DNA from: Nosocomiicoccus massiliensis
GTDB taxonomy: Bacteria; Bacillota; Bacilli; Staphylococcales; Salinicoccaceae
DNA length: 64,000 bases
Direction of reading: 5' to 3'
Assembly: GCF_002871345.2 (NCBI RefSeq)
Contig: NZ_CP136964.1
Coordinates: forward strand, 1,617,678-1,681,677
This document shows positions 18,414-26,983 of this stretch, one piece after another. Positions within the stretch are counted from its first letter, which is position 1. The number at the start of each line of letters is the position of its first letter. The position numbers and the translations under genes are program-made. The notes beneath the pieces were generated by a model. That model had not been told where the DNA came from. It searched no databases and saw only the letters and a program-made list of their open reading frames with translations.

Positions 18414-20141
18414 ATGGCGAAAGAACTAGAAAAAGTAGATGTACTCACAGTCGGAGCCGGCTGGACAGGGGGCATTGTTGCAGCAGAGGCAGCAAAAGCA
18501 GGATTAAAAGTACTCAGCCTTGAAAGAGGTAAAGAAAGAGGTACAGCAGATTATCAACACGTACACGACGAATTAAAATATGCGATTCGTTATGAATTAA
18601 TGCAAGACACTTCTAAAGAAACTGTTACATTTAGAAACAGTCCAGATCAAAAAGCATTACCAATGCGTCAACAAGGATCATTCTTACTCGGTGACAACGT
18701 CGGTGGTGCAGGAACACACTGGAATGGTTGGGTATACAGATTTTTACCATATGACTTTGAGATCGCATCTAAAACGAAAGAGAGATACGGTGAAGACAGA
18801 CTTCAAGAAAAAGACGGATACCGTTTTAGGGACTGGGGTATTACGTATGACGAGTTAGAACCATACTTTACACAATTTGAACAAACAGCTGGTATCGGTG
18901 GAACAGTGAACCACTTCGAAGGTAAAAGAAGTAAAGACTATCCGAACGGTCCAATGATTAAAACTAAAATCATGAAAATTTTTGAAGACGCGACGAAGGA
19001 TATGGGTTATCATCCTCACTTTTTACCATCTGCAAATATGTCAGCAGCGTATGAAAACCCAGATGGTGAAAAAATGAATCCATGTCAATATTGTGCGTTC
19101 TGTGAACGCTTCGCGTGTGAATACGACGCGAAAGCAACACCAGAAGTAACTGTGTTAAAAACAGCACGTCGTCACGATAACTTTGAATTACGTACACATT
19201 GTAACGTTGTAGAAGTTTTAACAGATGACAAAGATAAATCAAAAGTTACGGGTGTTAAATACGTTGACACACTTACGAAAGAAGAATTCATTCAACCTGC
19301 GGATATCGTCGTATTAACAAGTTATATATTTAACAACTACAAATTACTTGCGGTATCTGACATCGGTGAACAGTACGATCCGAAAACTGAAAAAGGTACG
19401 TTAGGACGTAACTATTGTTACCAAACTTCAGGTGGAGCAACTGGATTCTTTGATGAACAGTTCAACACATTCATGGGCGCAGGAGCGTTAGGTATGTCAA
19501 TGGATGACTATAACGGTGATAACTTTGACCATGAAGATGTAGATTTCTTACATGGCGGAAGTATTACGGTAATTCAGTCAGGTGTCCGTCCTATTTTAAC
19601 GAACCCTACTAAAAGTGGTACGCCTTCATGGGGTGCAGAATTTAAAGACGAGTCAATTAAACAATTCACACGTTCATTCTATGTTGGTGGTCAATGCGCA
19701 ACTAGCCCACATAAAGATAACTACTTAGATCTTGATGAGAATTATAAAGATGTATTCGGTGTGCCGCTCGTTAAGTTAACTTATAACTTTACAGATATGG
19801 ACCGTAATCGTAACAAATACCTAGCAGAGCGTAGTGTTGAAATCTTAGAGAAAATGGGTGCTAAACATATCGACATGGACCCAGACCTAGGAGATTACGA
19901 TATCGTACCTTATCAAACAACACACAACACGGGTGGTACTACGATGGGAGACGACCCTGAGACTTCAGTTGTTAACAACTGGTTACAACACTGGGACAGA
20001 GATAACCTATTCGTAGTTGGAGCAGGAAACTTTGCACATAACTCTGGTTACAACCCAACAGGAACAGTCGGTGCATTAGCATACCGCTGTGCAGAAGGTG
20101 TTATTAAGTATCATAAAGATAAAAAACGTTTAGAGAAGTAA
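18414..20141 (+). CDS. GMC-family FAD oxidoreductase (gluconate 2-dehydrogenase-type flavoprotein)
   Basis: Large FAD subunit of a gluconate-2-dehydrogenase-like enzyme, oxidising a sugar acid or alcohol and passing electrons on; 575 residues. The dinucleotide-binding VGAGWTGGIVAAEAAKAGLKVLSLERG is at about 13-39, the second FAD segment GSFLLGDNVGGAGTHWNGW at about 84-102, and the GMC C-terminal block TTHNTGGTTMGDDP ... HNSGYNPTGTVGALAYR carries the catalytic His/Asn. A Cys-rich CQYCAFCERFACEYDAKATP segment sits mid-protein. It has no signal of its own, so it probably rides out with the twin-arginine subunit encoded 15 bases upstream. SD AAAGGAGAA. Actual substrate not provable from sequence. 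Confidence 0.87.
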   Translation: MAKELEKVDVLTVGAGWTGGIVAAEAAKAGLKVLSLERGKERGTADYQHVHDELKYAIRYELMQDTSKETVTFRNSPDQKALPMRQQGSFLLGDNVGGAGTHWNGWVYRFLPYDFEIASKTKERYGEDRLQEKDGYRFRDWGITYDELEPYFTQFEQTAGIGGTVNHFEGKRSKDYPNGPMIKTKIMKIFEDATKDMGYHPHFLPSANMSAAYENPDGEKMNPCQYCAFCERFACEYDAKATPEVTVLKTARRHDNFELRTHCNVVEVLTDDKDKSKVTGVKYVDTLTKEEFIQPADIVVLTSYIFNNYKLLAVSDIGEQYDPKTEKGTLGRNYCYQTSGGATGFFDEQFNTFMGAGALGMSMDDYNGDNFDHEDVDFLHGGSITVIQSGVRPILTNPTKSGTPSWGAEFKDESIKQFTRSFYVGGQCATSPHKDNYLDLDENYKDVFGVPLVKLTYNFTDMDRNRNKYLAERSVEILEKMGAKHIDMDPDLGDYDIVPYQTTHNTGGTTMGDDPETSVVNNWLQHWDRDNLFVVGAGNFAHNSGYNPTGTVGALAYRCAEGVIKYHKDKKRLEK

Positions 20142-20153
20142 ATTAATTTATAT

Positions 20154-20187
20154 GAGACTGTAGATGTTTTCTACAGTCTTTTTTCTT
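20154..20187 (+). terminator. terminator of the gluconate dehydrogenase operon
   Basis: An 8-bp stem GACTGTAG (20156-20163) with CTACAGTC (20171-20178), then TTTTTTCTTT. Confidence 0.85.
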
Positions 20188-20204
20188 TATCGTCAACGAA
20201 TAGA

Positions 20205-20500
20205 GATACAATTTAACGCAACACGCAATTGCGTAAACGACTATGCAATTAATTTTACGCAAATCAAAATTTACGAGTTTTTTCATCTGAAAGACAGGTC
20301 GGAAATGTATCAGAGGTGCCGTTAGCACGTTTAATTTAACGCAAATCGCTTTTGCGTAAAAGAGTAGTTCATCTATTTGACAATTACGCCGTTTGCGTGA
20401 AATAAACAGAGGTCCGTTTAACACAAATCGTTTTTGCGTAAAAAGGTAATTCATCTATTTAACGATTACGCTGTTTTGGATCAACTATACGCAGGTTAGA
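20205..20500. repeat. intergenic hairpin-repeat cluster 1
   Basis: This fills most of the 490-base gap between the GMC gene and tatC. Hairpin units have arms of the type TTTAACGCAAA / TTTGCGTAAA: 20212-20237, 20335-20361 and 20417-20443, plus partial copies near 20255-20275 and 20385-20400. The last two full copies belong to 60-base direct repeats, 20335-20394 and 20417-20476 (period 82, about 85% identical), both containing TTCATCTATTT. No convincing ORF: the open frames here are translations of the repeat. A possible tatC -10 (TATAAT, 20565-20570) follows. Confidence 0.75.
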
Positions 20501-20632
20501 AAATAAAACCGCTTCAATCAGCTACAACCACGTTTATAATCTTTTATATCAACACAATGTGTACTATAATAGATAGATGATTTAATGCGTTATTTTTAAA
20601 AATTCGTTGATTGGATTAGGTGGTACATATTT

Positions 20633-21403
20633 ATGTCTAACAATGATGAATATAAAGAAGTACAAGTGAGACGAAAGCGTAAAAAGCTAACTCAAGAAGA
20701 TAATATGGCGCCTTTAATGGACCATATTCTCGATTTAAGATCGGTCGTTATTAAATCAGCAATCACTGTCGTTTTATGCTTTATTGTGATTTTTGCGACG
20801 GTCGGTTGGTGGTTTCCATACGTGTCAAAGGGTGCGAATATTGTCGTATTAGGACCTTTTGAGGTTATTCGTTTTTACTTACAGACAGCTGGTGCGATTA
20901 GTATTGGGTTATCAATACCGTTTATTTGTTGGTTCTTATGGGGCTTTATGAAACCAGGACTCGTCGAAAAAGAGACGATGTTTATTAAAAGTTCGTTACC
21001 AGGAATGTTAATTTTATTTATAGCAGGTTTACTATTTGGATACTTTGTCGTTCACCCGGTCAGTTATTTCTTTTTAATTTCACTCGGAGAAAAGAACTTT
21101 GAAGTAATTGTTACTGCAGATGAATATATGAGATTTTTACTGATGACGACCATTCCGTTTGGGTTAATATTCCAACTGCCTGTTGTCATACTATTTTTAA
21201 ATTATATTGGATTATTAAATGCAGAAATGATGGTCGCTATAAGAAAATACGTCTATTTTGGACTATTAGTTTTAACGGCGATTATTATGCCTCCAGACGT
21301 ATTTACACATTTAATAACTTTAACGCCAATGATTGTGTTGTATGAGATTAGTATCGTACTTATAAGAAGACGTGAAAGACGACAACAAAAACGTGCAGAA
21401 TAA
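20633..21403 (+). CDS. tatC: Sec-independent translocase protein TatC
   Basis: Core receptor of the twin-arginine translocase in the cytoplasmic membrane; recognises the RR signal. 256 residues with six hydrophobic segments. A charged N-terminal tail (about 1-35) precedes the substrate-binding MDHILDLRSVV; further marks are LLFGYFVVHPVSYFF and the C-terminal IIMPPDVFTHLITLTPMIVLYEI. SD AGGTGG with start ATG 20633. No tatA-type gene is adjacent, which is unusual since tatAC are normally paired. Its proximity to the twin-arginine dehydrogenase subunit suggests a dedicated substrate. Confidence 0.93.
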   Translation: MSNNDEYKEVQVRRKRKKLTQEDNMAPLMDHILDLRSVVIKSAITVVLCFIVIFATVGWWFPYVSKGANIVVLGPFEVIRFYLQTAGAISIGLSIPFICWFLWGFMKPGLVEKETMFIKSSLPGMLILFIAGLLFGYFVVHPVSYFFLISLGEKNFEVIVTADEYMRFLLMTTIPFGLIFQLPVVILFLNYIGLLNAEMMVAIRKYVYFGLLVLTAIIMPPDVFTHLITLTPMIVLYEISIVLIRRRERRQQKRAE

Positions 21404-21431
21404 ATACGCCTCTAGGGGCGTATTTTATTTT
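21402..21431 (+). terminator. tatC terminator
   Basis: A 9-bp stem (21402-21410 with 21417-21425) rich in GC at its top, followed by TTATTTTC. It begins at the tatC stop codon. Confidence 0.75.
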
Positions 21432-21471
21432 CATTAATGTATAATTAAATCAAACCGTTAGAGGTGAGAAC

Positions 21472-22956
21472 ATGAAAACTGAACAACTAATTTCATTACT
21501 AAAAATAAAAGAAATATATGGGACGTTACCGGAAGATGTATTCGATATTACAATCGACTCTAGAGAAGTATCTGAAGGAACGATATTTGTCGCGTTAAAA
21601 GGTGCAACGACAGACGGTTTTGATTATATCGATCAAGCGATTGAAAAAGGCAGTAAGATGATATTATCAGACCGAAATAGGGAATTACCTGAAGGCGTTG
21701 GGTTATTAAAAGTGAAAGACCCAGTAAAAGTGTCTGCGCTTTTTGCAGAATACTTATATGACTTCCCGCATGAAAGTATGACGATGGTCGGTGTCACTGG
21801 GACGAATGGTAAGACGACTGTTTCAACGATGATTCATAACTTAAGTATGAGTATGAATAAAAAAAGTGCATATTTAGGAACGAATGGATTTATGATTAAT
21901 GAAGATACGTATCCATCGTTAAATACGACACCTGAGACGACTCGTTTGCATAAAAATTTTAATGAAGCGGTAAAAAAAGAAACTGAAGTATTTACGATGG
22001 AAGTGTCGAGTCACGCACTAAAGCTTGGGCGTACGTTTGGTGTGGATTTTGATATTGTGATATTTACGAATTTAACACAAGATCATTTGGATTTTCATGA
22101 AACGATGGAAAACTACGGGTTCACTAAAGGGCTACTCTTTTCTCAACTCGGTCAAGATTTAAAAAAGACAAAATACGTCATATTAAACAATTCTGATCCG
22201 TGGTCAAAAGAATATGCTACGATGACACCTTATGAAGTGATTTCATATGGATTAGATGAAAGTGCAGATTTTTATCCGACAAATATTAAAGGAAGTCTAG
22301 AAGGTACGACGTTTACGTTACACACGCCAGACGGTGAGTTTTATGTAGAATCACCATTTGTTGGAGATTACAATATTGAAAATTTAATATGTGCGATTAT
22401 AAGTGAATGGTTACAAGGGTACGATTTAAATGATGTGATTGAAGCAATTAAACAGATGAAAGCTGTATCTGGTCGTTTAGAAGTGTTAGACAATGAATTA
22501 CCGATTCATTTAATCATCGACTTTGCACATACGCCAGATGCGTTAGAAAAAGTCATTCAAACAATTCGTCCGTTTAACGATGGTAAATTGATTACAGTGT
22601 ATGGAATGACTGGTGAAAGAGATTATTCAAAAGCCGAAGAGATGGGTCGTATTGCGAGTCTGTCAGATTATGTCGTAATCACTGTTGATAATCCGGGTAA
22701 TGACGATAAAAACATGTTAATTGATATCGTCGAAAAAGGGATGACACACGATAATTACACGACAGAAATCGACCGTGAACAAGCGATAAAAATCGCTATA
22801 GATTATGCTGAACCTGGAGATACTGTGTTCCTTGCAGGAAAAGGGCGCGAGCCGTATCAAATTATGGAAAATCATATTAAAGAACCGCATCGCGATGATT
22901 TGATTGCATTAAATTTTGCGTATAAAAAATATAACTTTCCAGGATATGAAAACTAA
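21472..22956 (+). CDS. murE: UDP-MurNAc-tripeptide synthetase, L-lysine type
   Basis: Mur ligase that adds the third peptide residue to UDP-MurNAc-L-Ala-D-Glu in the cytosol. 494 residues with the ATP-binding GTNGKTT at 110-116, the TNLTQDHLDFH segment and the C-terminal HTPDALEKVI. The amino-acid-selecting loop reads DNPGND. Meso-DAP enzymes have DNPR there and lysine enzymes DNPA-type, so the residue added is almost certainly L-Lys, as in staphylococci. SD AGAGGTGAG. Followed 30 bases later by prfC, the S. aureus order. Confidence 0.95.
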   Translation: MKTEQLISLLKIKEIYGTLPEDVFDITIDSREVSEGTIFVALKGATTDGFDYIDQAIEKGSKMILSDRNRELPEGVGLLKVKDPVKVSALFAEYLYDFPHESMTMVGVTGTNGKTTVSTMIHNLSMSMNKKSAYLGTNGFMINEDTYPSLNTTPETTRLHKNFNEAVKKETEVFTMEVSSHALKLGRTFGVDFDIVIFTNLTQDHLDFHETMENYGFTKGLLFSQLGQDLKKTKYVILNNSDPWSKEYATMTPYEVISYGLDESADFYPTNIKGSLEGTTFTLHTPDGEFYVESPFVGDYNIENLICAIISEWLQGYDLNDVIEAIKQMKAVSGRLEVLDNELPIHLIIDFAHTPDALEKVIQTIRPFNDGKLITVYGMTGERDYSKAEEMGRIASLSDYVVITVDNPGNDDKNMLIDIVEKGMTHDNYTTEIDREQAIKIAIDYAEPGDTVFLAGKGREPYQIMENHIKEPHRDDLIALNFAYKKYNFPGYEN

Positions 22957-22986
22957 TAATAGATAGAATTGAATTAAGGAGATTGT

Positions 22987-24543
22987 ATGGGACTTAAAGA
23001 AGAAATCAATAAAAGAAAAACATTTGCGATTATTTCGCACCCGGATGCCGGGAAAACGACGCTAACTGAGAAGCTATTACTATTCGGTGGTGCGATTCGT
23101 GAAGCGGGTGTCGTTAAAGGTAGAAAGACAGGTAAATTCGCAACATCAGACTGGATGAAAGTCGAACAAGAGCGTGGAATCTCAGTAACGAGTTCTGTCA
23201 TGCAGTTTGATTTTGACGGATATAAAGTAAATATTTTAGATACACCTGGACACGAAGACTTCTCAGAAGACACGTATCGTACACTAATGGCCGTTGACAG
23301 TGCTGTTATGGTCATCGACGCAGCAGAAGGGATCGAACCTCAGACGTTAAAACTCTTTAAAGTAGCAAAAATGCGTGGGATTCCAGTGTTTACATTTATC
23401 AATAAACTTGACCGAGTCGGGAAAGATCCGTTTGAGCTTTTAGAAGAAATCGAAGAAACGTTAGATATTGAAACGTATCCGATGACGTGGCCAATTGGTA
23501 TGGGACCAAGTTTCTTCGGGATTATAAACCGACGTACGAAAGAAATTAATCCGTACCGTGAAGAGACGATGTTGAAGTTAAACGACGATTACGAATTAGA
23601 AAAGTCTCACGACATCGAAAAAGACTCTGCCTTCCAAGAGTCGATTGAAGAGTTTATGCTCGTCGAAGAAGCAGGGGACGCATTCGATGAAGAAAAAATC
23701 GCAACAGGAGATTTAACACCTGTATTTTTCGGTTCAGCATTATCTAACTTTGGGGTTGAAGAATTTTTAGACACGTTTGTTGACTTTGCACCGAGCCCAG
23801 AACCACTTGAAACAAAATCAGGTGAAGTAATCGATCCGACAGAAGAAGAATTTTCAGGATTTATCTTTAAAATTCAAGCGAACATGGATCCAAAACATAG
23901 AGATAGACTCGCATTTTTACGTATCGTATCCGGTCAATTTAACCGCGGCATGGAAGTGAAGTTACAACGTACAGGTAAAAAACAAAAGGTCACGCGTGCG
24001 ACGATGTTTATGGCGGATGACACAGAAACTGTAGACGTTGCGTATGCTGGAGATATTATCGGGTTATACGATACAGGAAACTACCAAATCGGTGATACGC
24101 TAACATCTGACAAGCATATCGAATTTAAAGAGTTACCACAGTTTACGCCAGAGTTATTTATGAAAGTCTCTGCTAAAAACGTGATGAAACAAAAGCACTT
24201 CTACAAAGGTATCGAGCAACTCGTTCAAGAAGGTGCAATACAGTATTATAAGACGATTCATACGAATCAACCGATTATCGGCGCAGTCGGTCAACTTCAA
24301 TTCGAAGTATTTGAGCACCGTATGAAAAACGAATATAATACAGATGTCGTGATGGAACCAATCGGTAATAAACAAGCACGTTGGATCGAAAATGAAGAAG
24401 ATATCAGAGATCAAATGGATACACAGCGCTCAACACTTGTGTATGACCGTTACGACAACAAAGTATTTCTATTTGAAAATGATTTTGCACTGAGATGGTT
24501 TAGTGATAAATATCCTGAAATCAAATTATATAGTTTACTTTAA
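22987..24543 (+). CDS. prfC: peptide chain release factor 3
   Basis: GTPase that recycles RF1/RF2 from the ribosome after termination. 518 residues. G1 [14 protein letters not shown] at about 18-31, the G2/switch segment [13 protein letters not shown]3 [14 protein letters not shown] and G4 NKLDR are intact, followed by domain II and the C-terminal RF3 domain. SD AAGGAGA with ATG 22987. No terminator before the riboswitch; the next promoter overlaps its 3' end. Confidence 0.96.
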   Translation: MGLKEEINKRKTFAIISHPDAGKTTLTEKLLLFGGAIREAGVVKGRKTGKFATSDWMKVEQERGISVTSSVMQFDFDGYKVNILDTPGHEDFSEDTYRTLMAVDSAVMVIDAAEGIEPQTLKLFKVAKMRGIPVFTFINKLDRVGKDPFELLEEIEETLDIETYPMTWPIGMGPSFFGIINRRTKEINPYREETMLKLNDDYELEKSHDIEKDSAFQESIEEFMLVEEAGDAFDEEKIATGDLTPVFFGSALSNFGVEEFLDTFVDFAPSPEPLETKSGEVIDPTEEEFSGFIFKIQANMDPKHRDRLAFLRIVSGQFNRGMEVKLQRTGKKQKVTRATMFMADDTETVDVAYAGDIIGLYDTGNYQIGDTLTSDKHIEFKELPQFTPELFMKVSAKNVMKQKHFYKGIEQLVQEGAIQYYKTIHTNQPIIGAVGQLQFEVFEHRMKNEYNTDVVMEPIGNKQARWIENEEDIRDQMDTQRSTLVYDRYDNKVFLFENDFALRWFSDKYPEIKLYSLL

Positions 24544-24563
24544 TCAAATAAAACGCGTATAAT
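24534..24563 (+). promoter_or_regulatory. promoter of the riboswitch-terC-htrA unit
   Basis: -35 TTTACT (24534-24539) inside the end of prfC, an 18-base spacer and -10 TATAAT (24558-24563), placing the start a few bases before the aptamer. Confidence 0.6.
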
Positions 24564-24572
24564 AATGTCAAT

Positions 24573-24711
24573 GAATAATATATGGGGAGTAACGACTAGT
24601 TTACTAGTAACACATCGTCATTACGGCAAAACGCCCGGTGTGTTAAGCAATATTTATTGTTCTGTGAGACCATAGTAATTAGACAGTGTCTATTTGCTGT
24701 GGTCTTTTTTA
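24573..24711 (+). promoter_or_regulatory. yybP-ykoY manganese riboswitch with terminator
   Basis: The leader carries the family's two most diagnostic strings, GGGGAGTA (24584-24591) and GAGACC (24666-24671), with an internal paired region between (ACACATCG... CGGTGTGT). The expression platform is an intrinsic terminator: AGACCATAG (24668-24676) pairs with CTGTGGTCT (24697-24705) before TTTTTT. The 5' half of that arm also closes the aptamer's P1 (TATGG with CCATA). Mn2+ binding should therefore free transcription into terC. Found upstream of a TerC-family gene, exactly the known genetic setting of this class. Confidence 0.9.
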
Positions 24712-24729
24712 TATTTAAGGAGTGAAGAA

Positions 24730-25518
24730 ATGGATTATGCTATATTATTAGAATACGCATGGGTACTTATTGTACTTGTCGTATTAGAAGGTTTACTTGC
24801 AGCAGACAATGCGGTTGTACTTGCGGTTATGGTGAGACATTTATCGCCAAAAGATTGTAAGAAAGCATTATTTTACGGATTGCTCGGTGCATTTATATTT
24901 AGATTGATTGCGATACTATTACTCGTTTGGCTCGTACAATGGTGGTTTGTCCAAGCACTTGGTGCGTTATACTTATTCTACGTTTCGTTTAGTCATTTAA
25001 AAGATATATATAAGCATAGAGGTCGATCAGAAGAAGAAATTGACGCATTAATTGAAAAAAACGAAAAAAAGGGTTCAGGATTTTGGATGACTGTACTTAA
25101 AGTAGAAATCGCAGATATTGCGTTCGCAATCGATTCGATTTTAGCAGCTGCAGCTATTGCCCTTGCGTTACCACATGTCGGTGGAGACTTCTTCGGAGTA
25201 AACGCAGGACAATATACAGTGATGTTAATCGGTGGTTTACTTGGAGTTATTATTATGCGTTTCTTTGCGAACTGGTTCGTAAAATTACTTGCCGAACGAC
25301 CAAGTTTAGAAGTCGCAGCATTTACTATCGTTGGTTGGGTTGGTGTTAAGTTAGCAGTGTTAACACTCTCGCATGAAGCAGTTGGTATTTTACCAGAGGA
25401 ATTTCCACATTCACCAATTTGGAAATTAACATTCTGGGCAGTCATGCTTATCATTATCCTTATCGGATGGTTTGCTGGTGGTAAGAAAAAAGATGTAAAG
25501 GGTGATATGAATGCGTAA
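24730..25518 (+). CDS. TerC-family manganese exporter (YkoY/MeeY-like)
   Basis: Integral membrane protein of 262 residues in the TerC/Alx family; Bacillus relatives export Mn2+ and help metallate secreted enzymes. Seven or more helices. The family acidic motifs are present: EGLLAADNAVVLAVM near the N-terminus and VEIADIAFAIDSILAAAAIAL mid-protein. A soluble loop holds SEEEIDALIEKNEKK. Start ATG 24730 with AAGGAGTGAAG; the frame opens 12 codons earlier within the terminator, which is not a start. It is controlled by the Mn2+ riboswitch above and overlaps htrA by 8 bases. Confidence 0.9.
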   Translation: MDYAILLEYAWVLIVLVVLEGLLAADNAVVLAVMVRHLSPKDCKKALFYGLLGAFIFRLIAILLLVWLVQWWFVQALGALYLFYVSFSHLKDIYKHRGRSEEEIDALIEKNEKKGSGFWMTVLKVEIADIAFAIDSILAAAAIALALPHVGGDFFGVNAGQYTVMLIGGLLGVIIMRFFANWFVKLLAERPSLEVAAFTIVGWVGVKLAVLTLSHEAVGILPEEFPHSPIWKLTFWAVMLIIILIGWFAGGKKKDVKGDMNA

Positions 25519-26884
25519 TGATGATGATAGAAGAGAAAACTTTGATGAAAAGTATAGGCGTCGTACGCACGCTTTAGATGAACACGATACAGTTCAATTT
25601 GAAAAGATTGATGATGATGATTTAAAAGATGATGTCAAAGACGAGCATGTTGATGAAAGAGAAGCACCATCTCACGATGATTTCCGTGAAGAACATGAAG
25701 TACAAAAAGAAGATGCGCCTAAACCAAGAACTAAGCGTGAAAAATCATCATTTTTACCAGGACTACTCGCAGGTATTATCGGTGCGATTTTAGTCGTTTC
25801 GTTGTATCACTTTTTATCTAACGATTCAAACAACGCAGATGAAGTCGTAAACAACACAAAAGACACAGCAGAAGTTCGTCAAGAAATTGAAAGTAAGCAC
25901 GAAGATAAATTAATTACGGATACAATTGTCGCTGTTGAAAAAGCAAAGCCTGCAGTCGTATCAGTCATTAACTTACAAAGCCAAACGAATTTATTTGGTA
26001 ATGAGTCGTCACTCGCTGAAGCGGGAACTGGGTCTGGAGTCATTTATAAAACAGATGACGAATATGCTTACGTTATTACAAATAATCACGTCATTGATAA
26101 AGCAACTGAAGTTCAAGTAAACACTTCTGAAGGTGACAGTGTTGAAGCAGAGATTCTCGGCACAGATATTTGGACAGACTTAGCAGTTTTAAGAATGCCA
26201 AAAGGTAACATTACTGATGTGATTGAATTTGGAGATAGCGATAAATTACTCGTCGGTGAAGAGGCAATCGCAATTGGTTCACCACTCGGTGATATGTTTA
26301 GTGGATCTGTATCTAGAGGAATTGTATCGGCACTCGATAGACGGGTACCAGTCGATATTGACGGGAACGGCACAGACGATTGGGAAGCGGCAGTGCTACA
26401 AACAGATGCAGCTATTAACCCAGGTAACTCTGGTGGTGCACTCGTAAATAGTAAAGGTGAATTAATCGGTATTAACTCGATGAAAATTGGTTTAGAGAAT
26501 GTCGAAGGTATTGGTTTTGCGATTCCATCTAACGATGTTAAAGCAATTGTTTCAGAGTTAGAAACTGGTGGAGAAGTGGATCGTCCTTTTATCGGAGTTG
26601 GCTTGCTCGACTTATATTTAATTAGTACGAGCGATCAACGTAACTATTTAAAATTACCGAGCAATGTTAAACAAGGCGTCGTTCTATCGAGTATTGAACC
26701 AGGTTCTCCAGCAGAACATGCAGGATTAGAAGAATTAGCGGTCGTTACGAAATTAGATGACACTGAAGTCAATAACGCGATGGAATTTAGACAATATTTA
26801 TATGGCAACAAAAAATCAGGCGACACGATTACTGTAACGTATTATTTAGACGGTAGACAGTATGAGACTGACGTCCAGTTATAA
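25511..26884 (+). CDS. htrA: membrane-anchored HtrA-type serine protease
   Basis: DegP/HtrA protease-chaperone acting on misfolded exported proteins at the outer face of the membrane. 457 residues: a long, strongly charged cytoplasmic N-terminus (1-77, many Asp/Glu/Arg), one TM segment (about 80-103), a trypsin-like domain with catalytic His (NNHVID, about 192), Asp (TDLAVL, about 222) and Ser (NPGNSGGAL, about 306), then one PDZ domain (about 350-450, GVVLSSIEPGSPAEHAGL). Translationally coupled to terC through an 8-base overlap, so Mn2+ may set its level too; coupling of an envelope protease with an Mn exporter is worth noting. Confidence 0.93.
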   Translation: MRNDDDRRENFDEKYRRRTHALDEHDTVQFEKIDDDDLKDDVKDEHVDEREAPSHDDFREEHEVQKEDAPKPRTKREKSSFLPGLLAGIIGAILVVSLYHFLSNDSNNADEVVNNTKDTAEVRQEIESKHEDKLITDTIVAVEKAKPAVVSVINLQSQTNLFGNESSLAEAGTGSGVIYKTDDEYAYVITNNHVIDKATEVQVNTSEGDSVEAEILGTDIWTDLAVLRMPKGNITDVIEFGDSDKLLVGEEAIAIGSPLGDMFSGSVSRGIVSALDRRVPVDIDGNGTDDWEAAVLQTDAAINPGNSGGALVNSKGELIGINSMKIGLENVEGIGFAIPSNDVKAIVSELETGGEVDRPFIGVGLLDLYLISTSDQRNYLKLPSNVKQGVVLSSIEPGSPAEHAGLEELAVVTKLDDTEVNNAMEFRQYLYGNKKSGDTITVTYYLDGRQYETDVQL

Positions 26885-26893
26885 TAAGATTTT

Positions 26894-26919
26894 AAACGAG
26901 CAGTAATGCTCGTTTTTTT
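26894..26919 (+). terminator. htrA terminator
   Basis: A 9-bp stem AAACGAGCA with TGCTCGTTT, a GTAA loop and T7. Confidence 0.9.
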
Positions 26920-26932
26920 ATCGTAAATTAAA

Positions 26933-26961
26933 TTGAAAGATTGATTTAATAGGCGTATAGT
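26933..26961 (+). promoter_or_regulatory. sigma-A promoter of ktrB
   Basis: -35 TTGAAA (26933-26938), a 17-base spacer and -10 TATAGT (26956-26961). Confidence 0.7.
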
Positions 26962-26983
26962 ATGTCTAAAGGAGAGATACTGT

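Noticed and set aside
20143..20454. 103-codon open frame on the minus strand
   Set aside because: It runs through hairpin-repeat cluster 1; the peptide repeats the DNA repeat and has no SD.
20500..20632. A hidden tatA before tatC
   Set aside because: I read the plus-strand frames and saw no short protein with an N-terminal helix and amphipathic segment.
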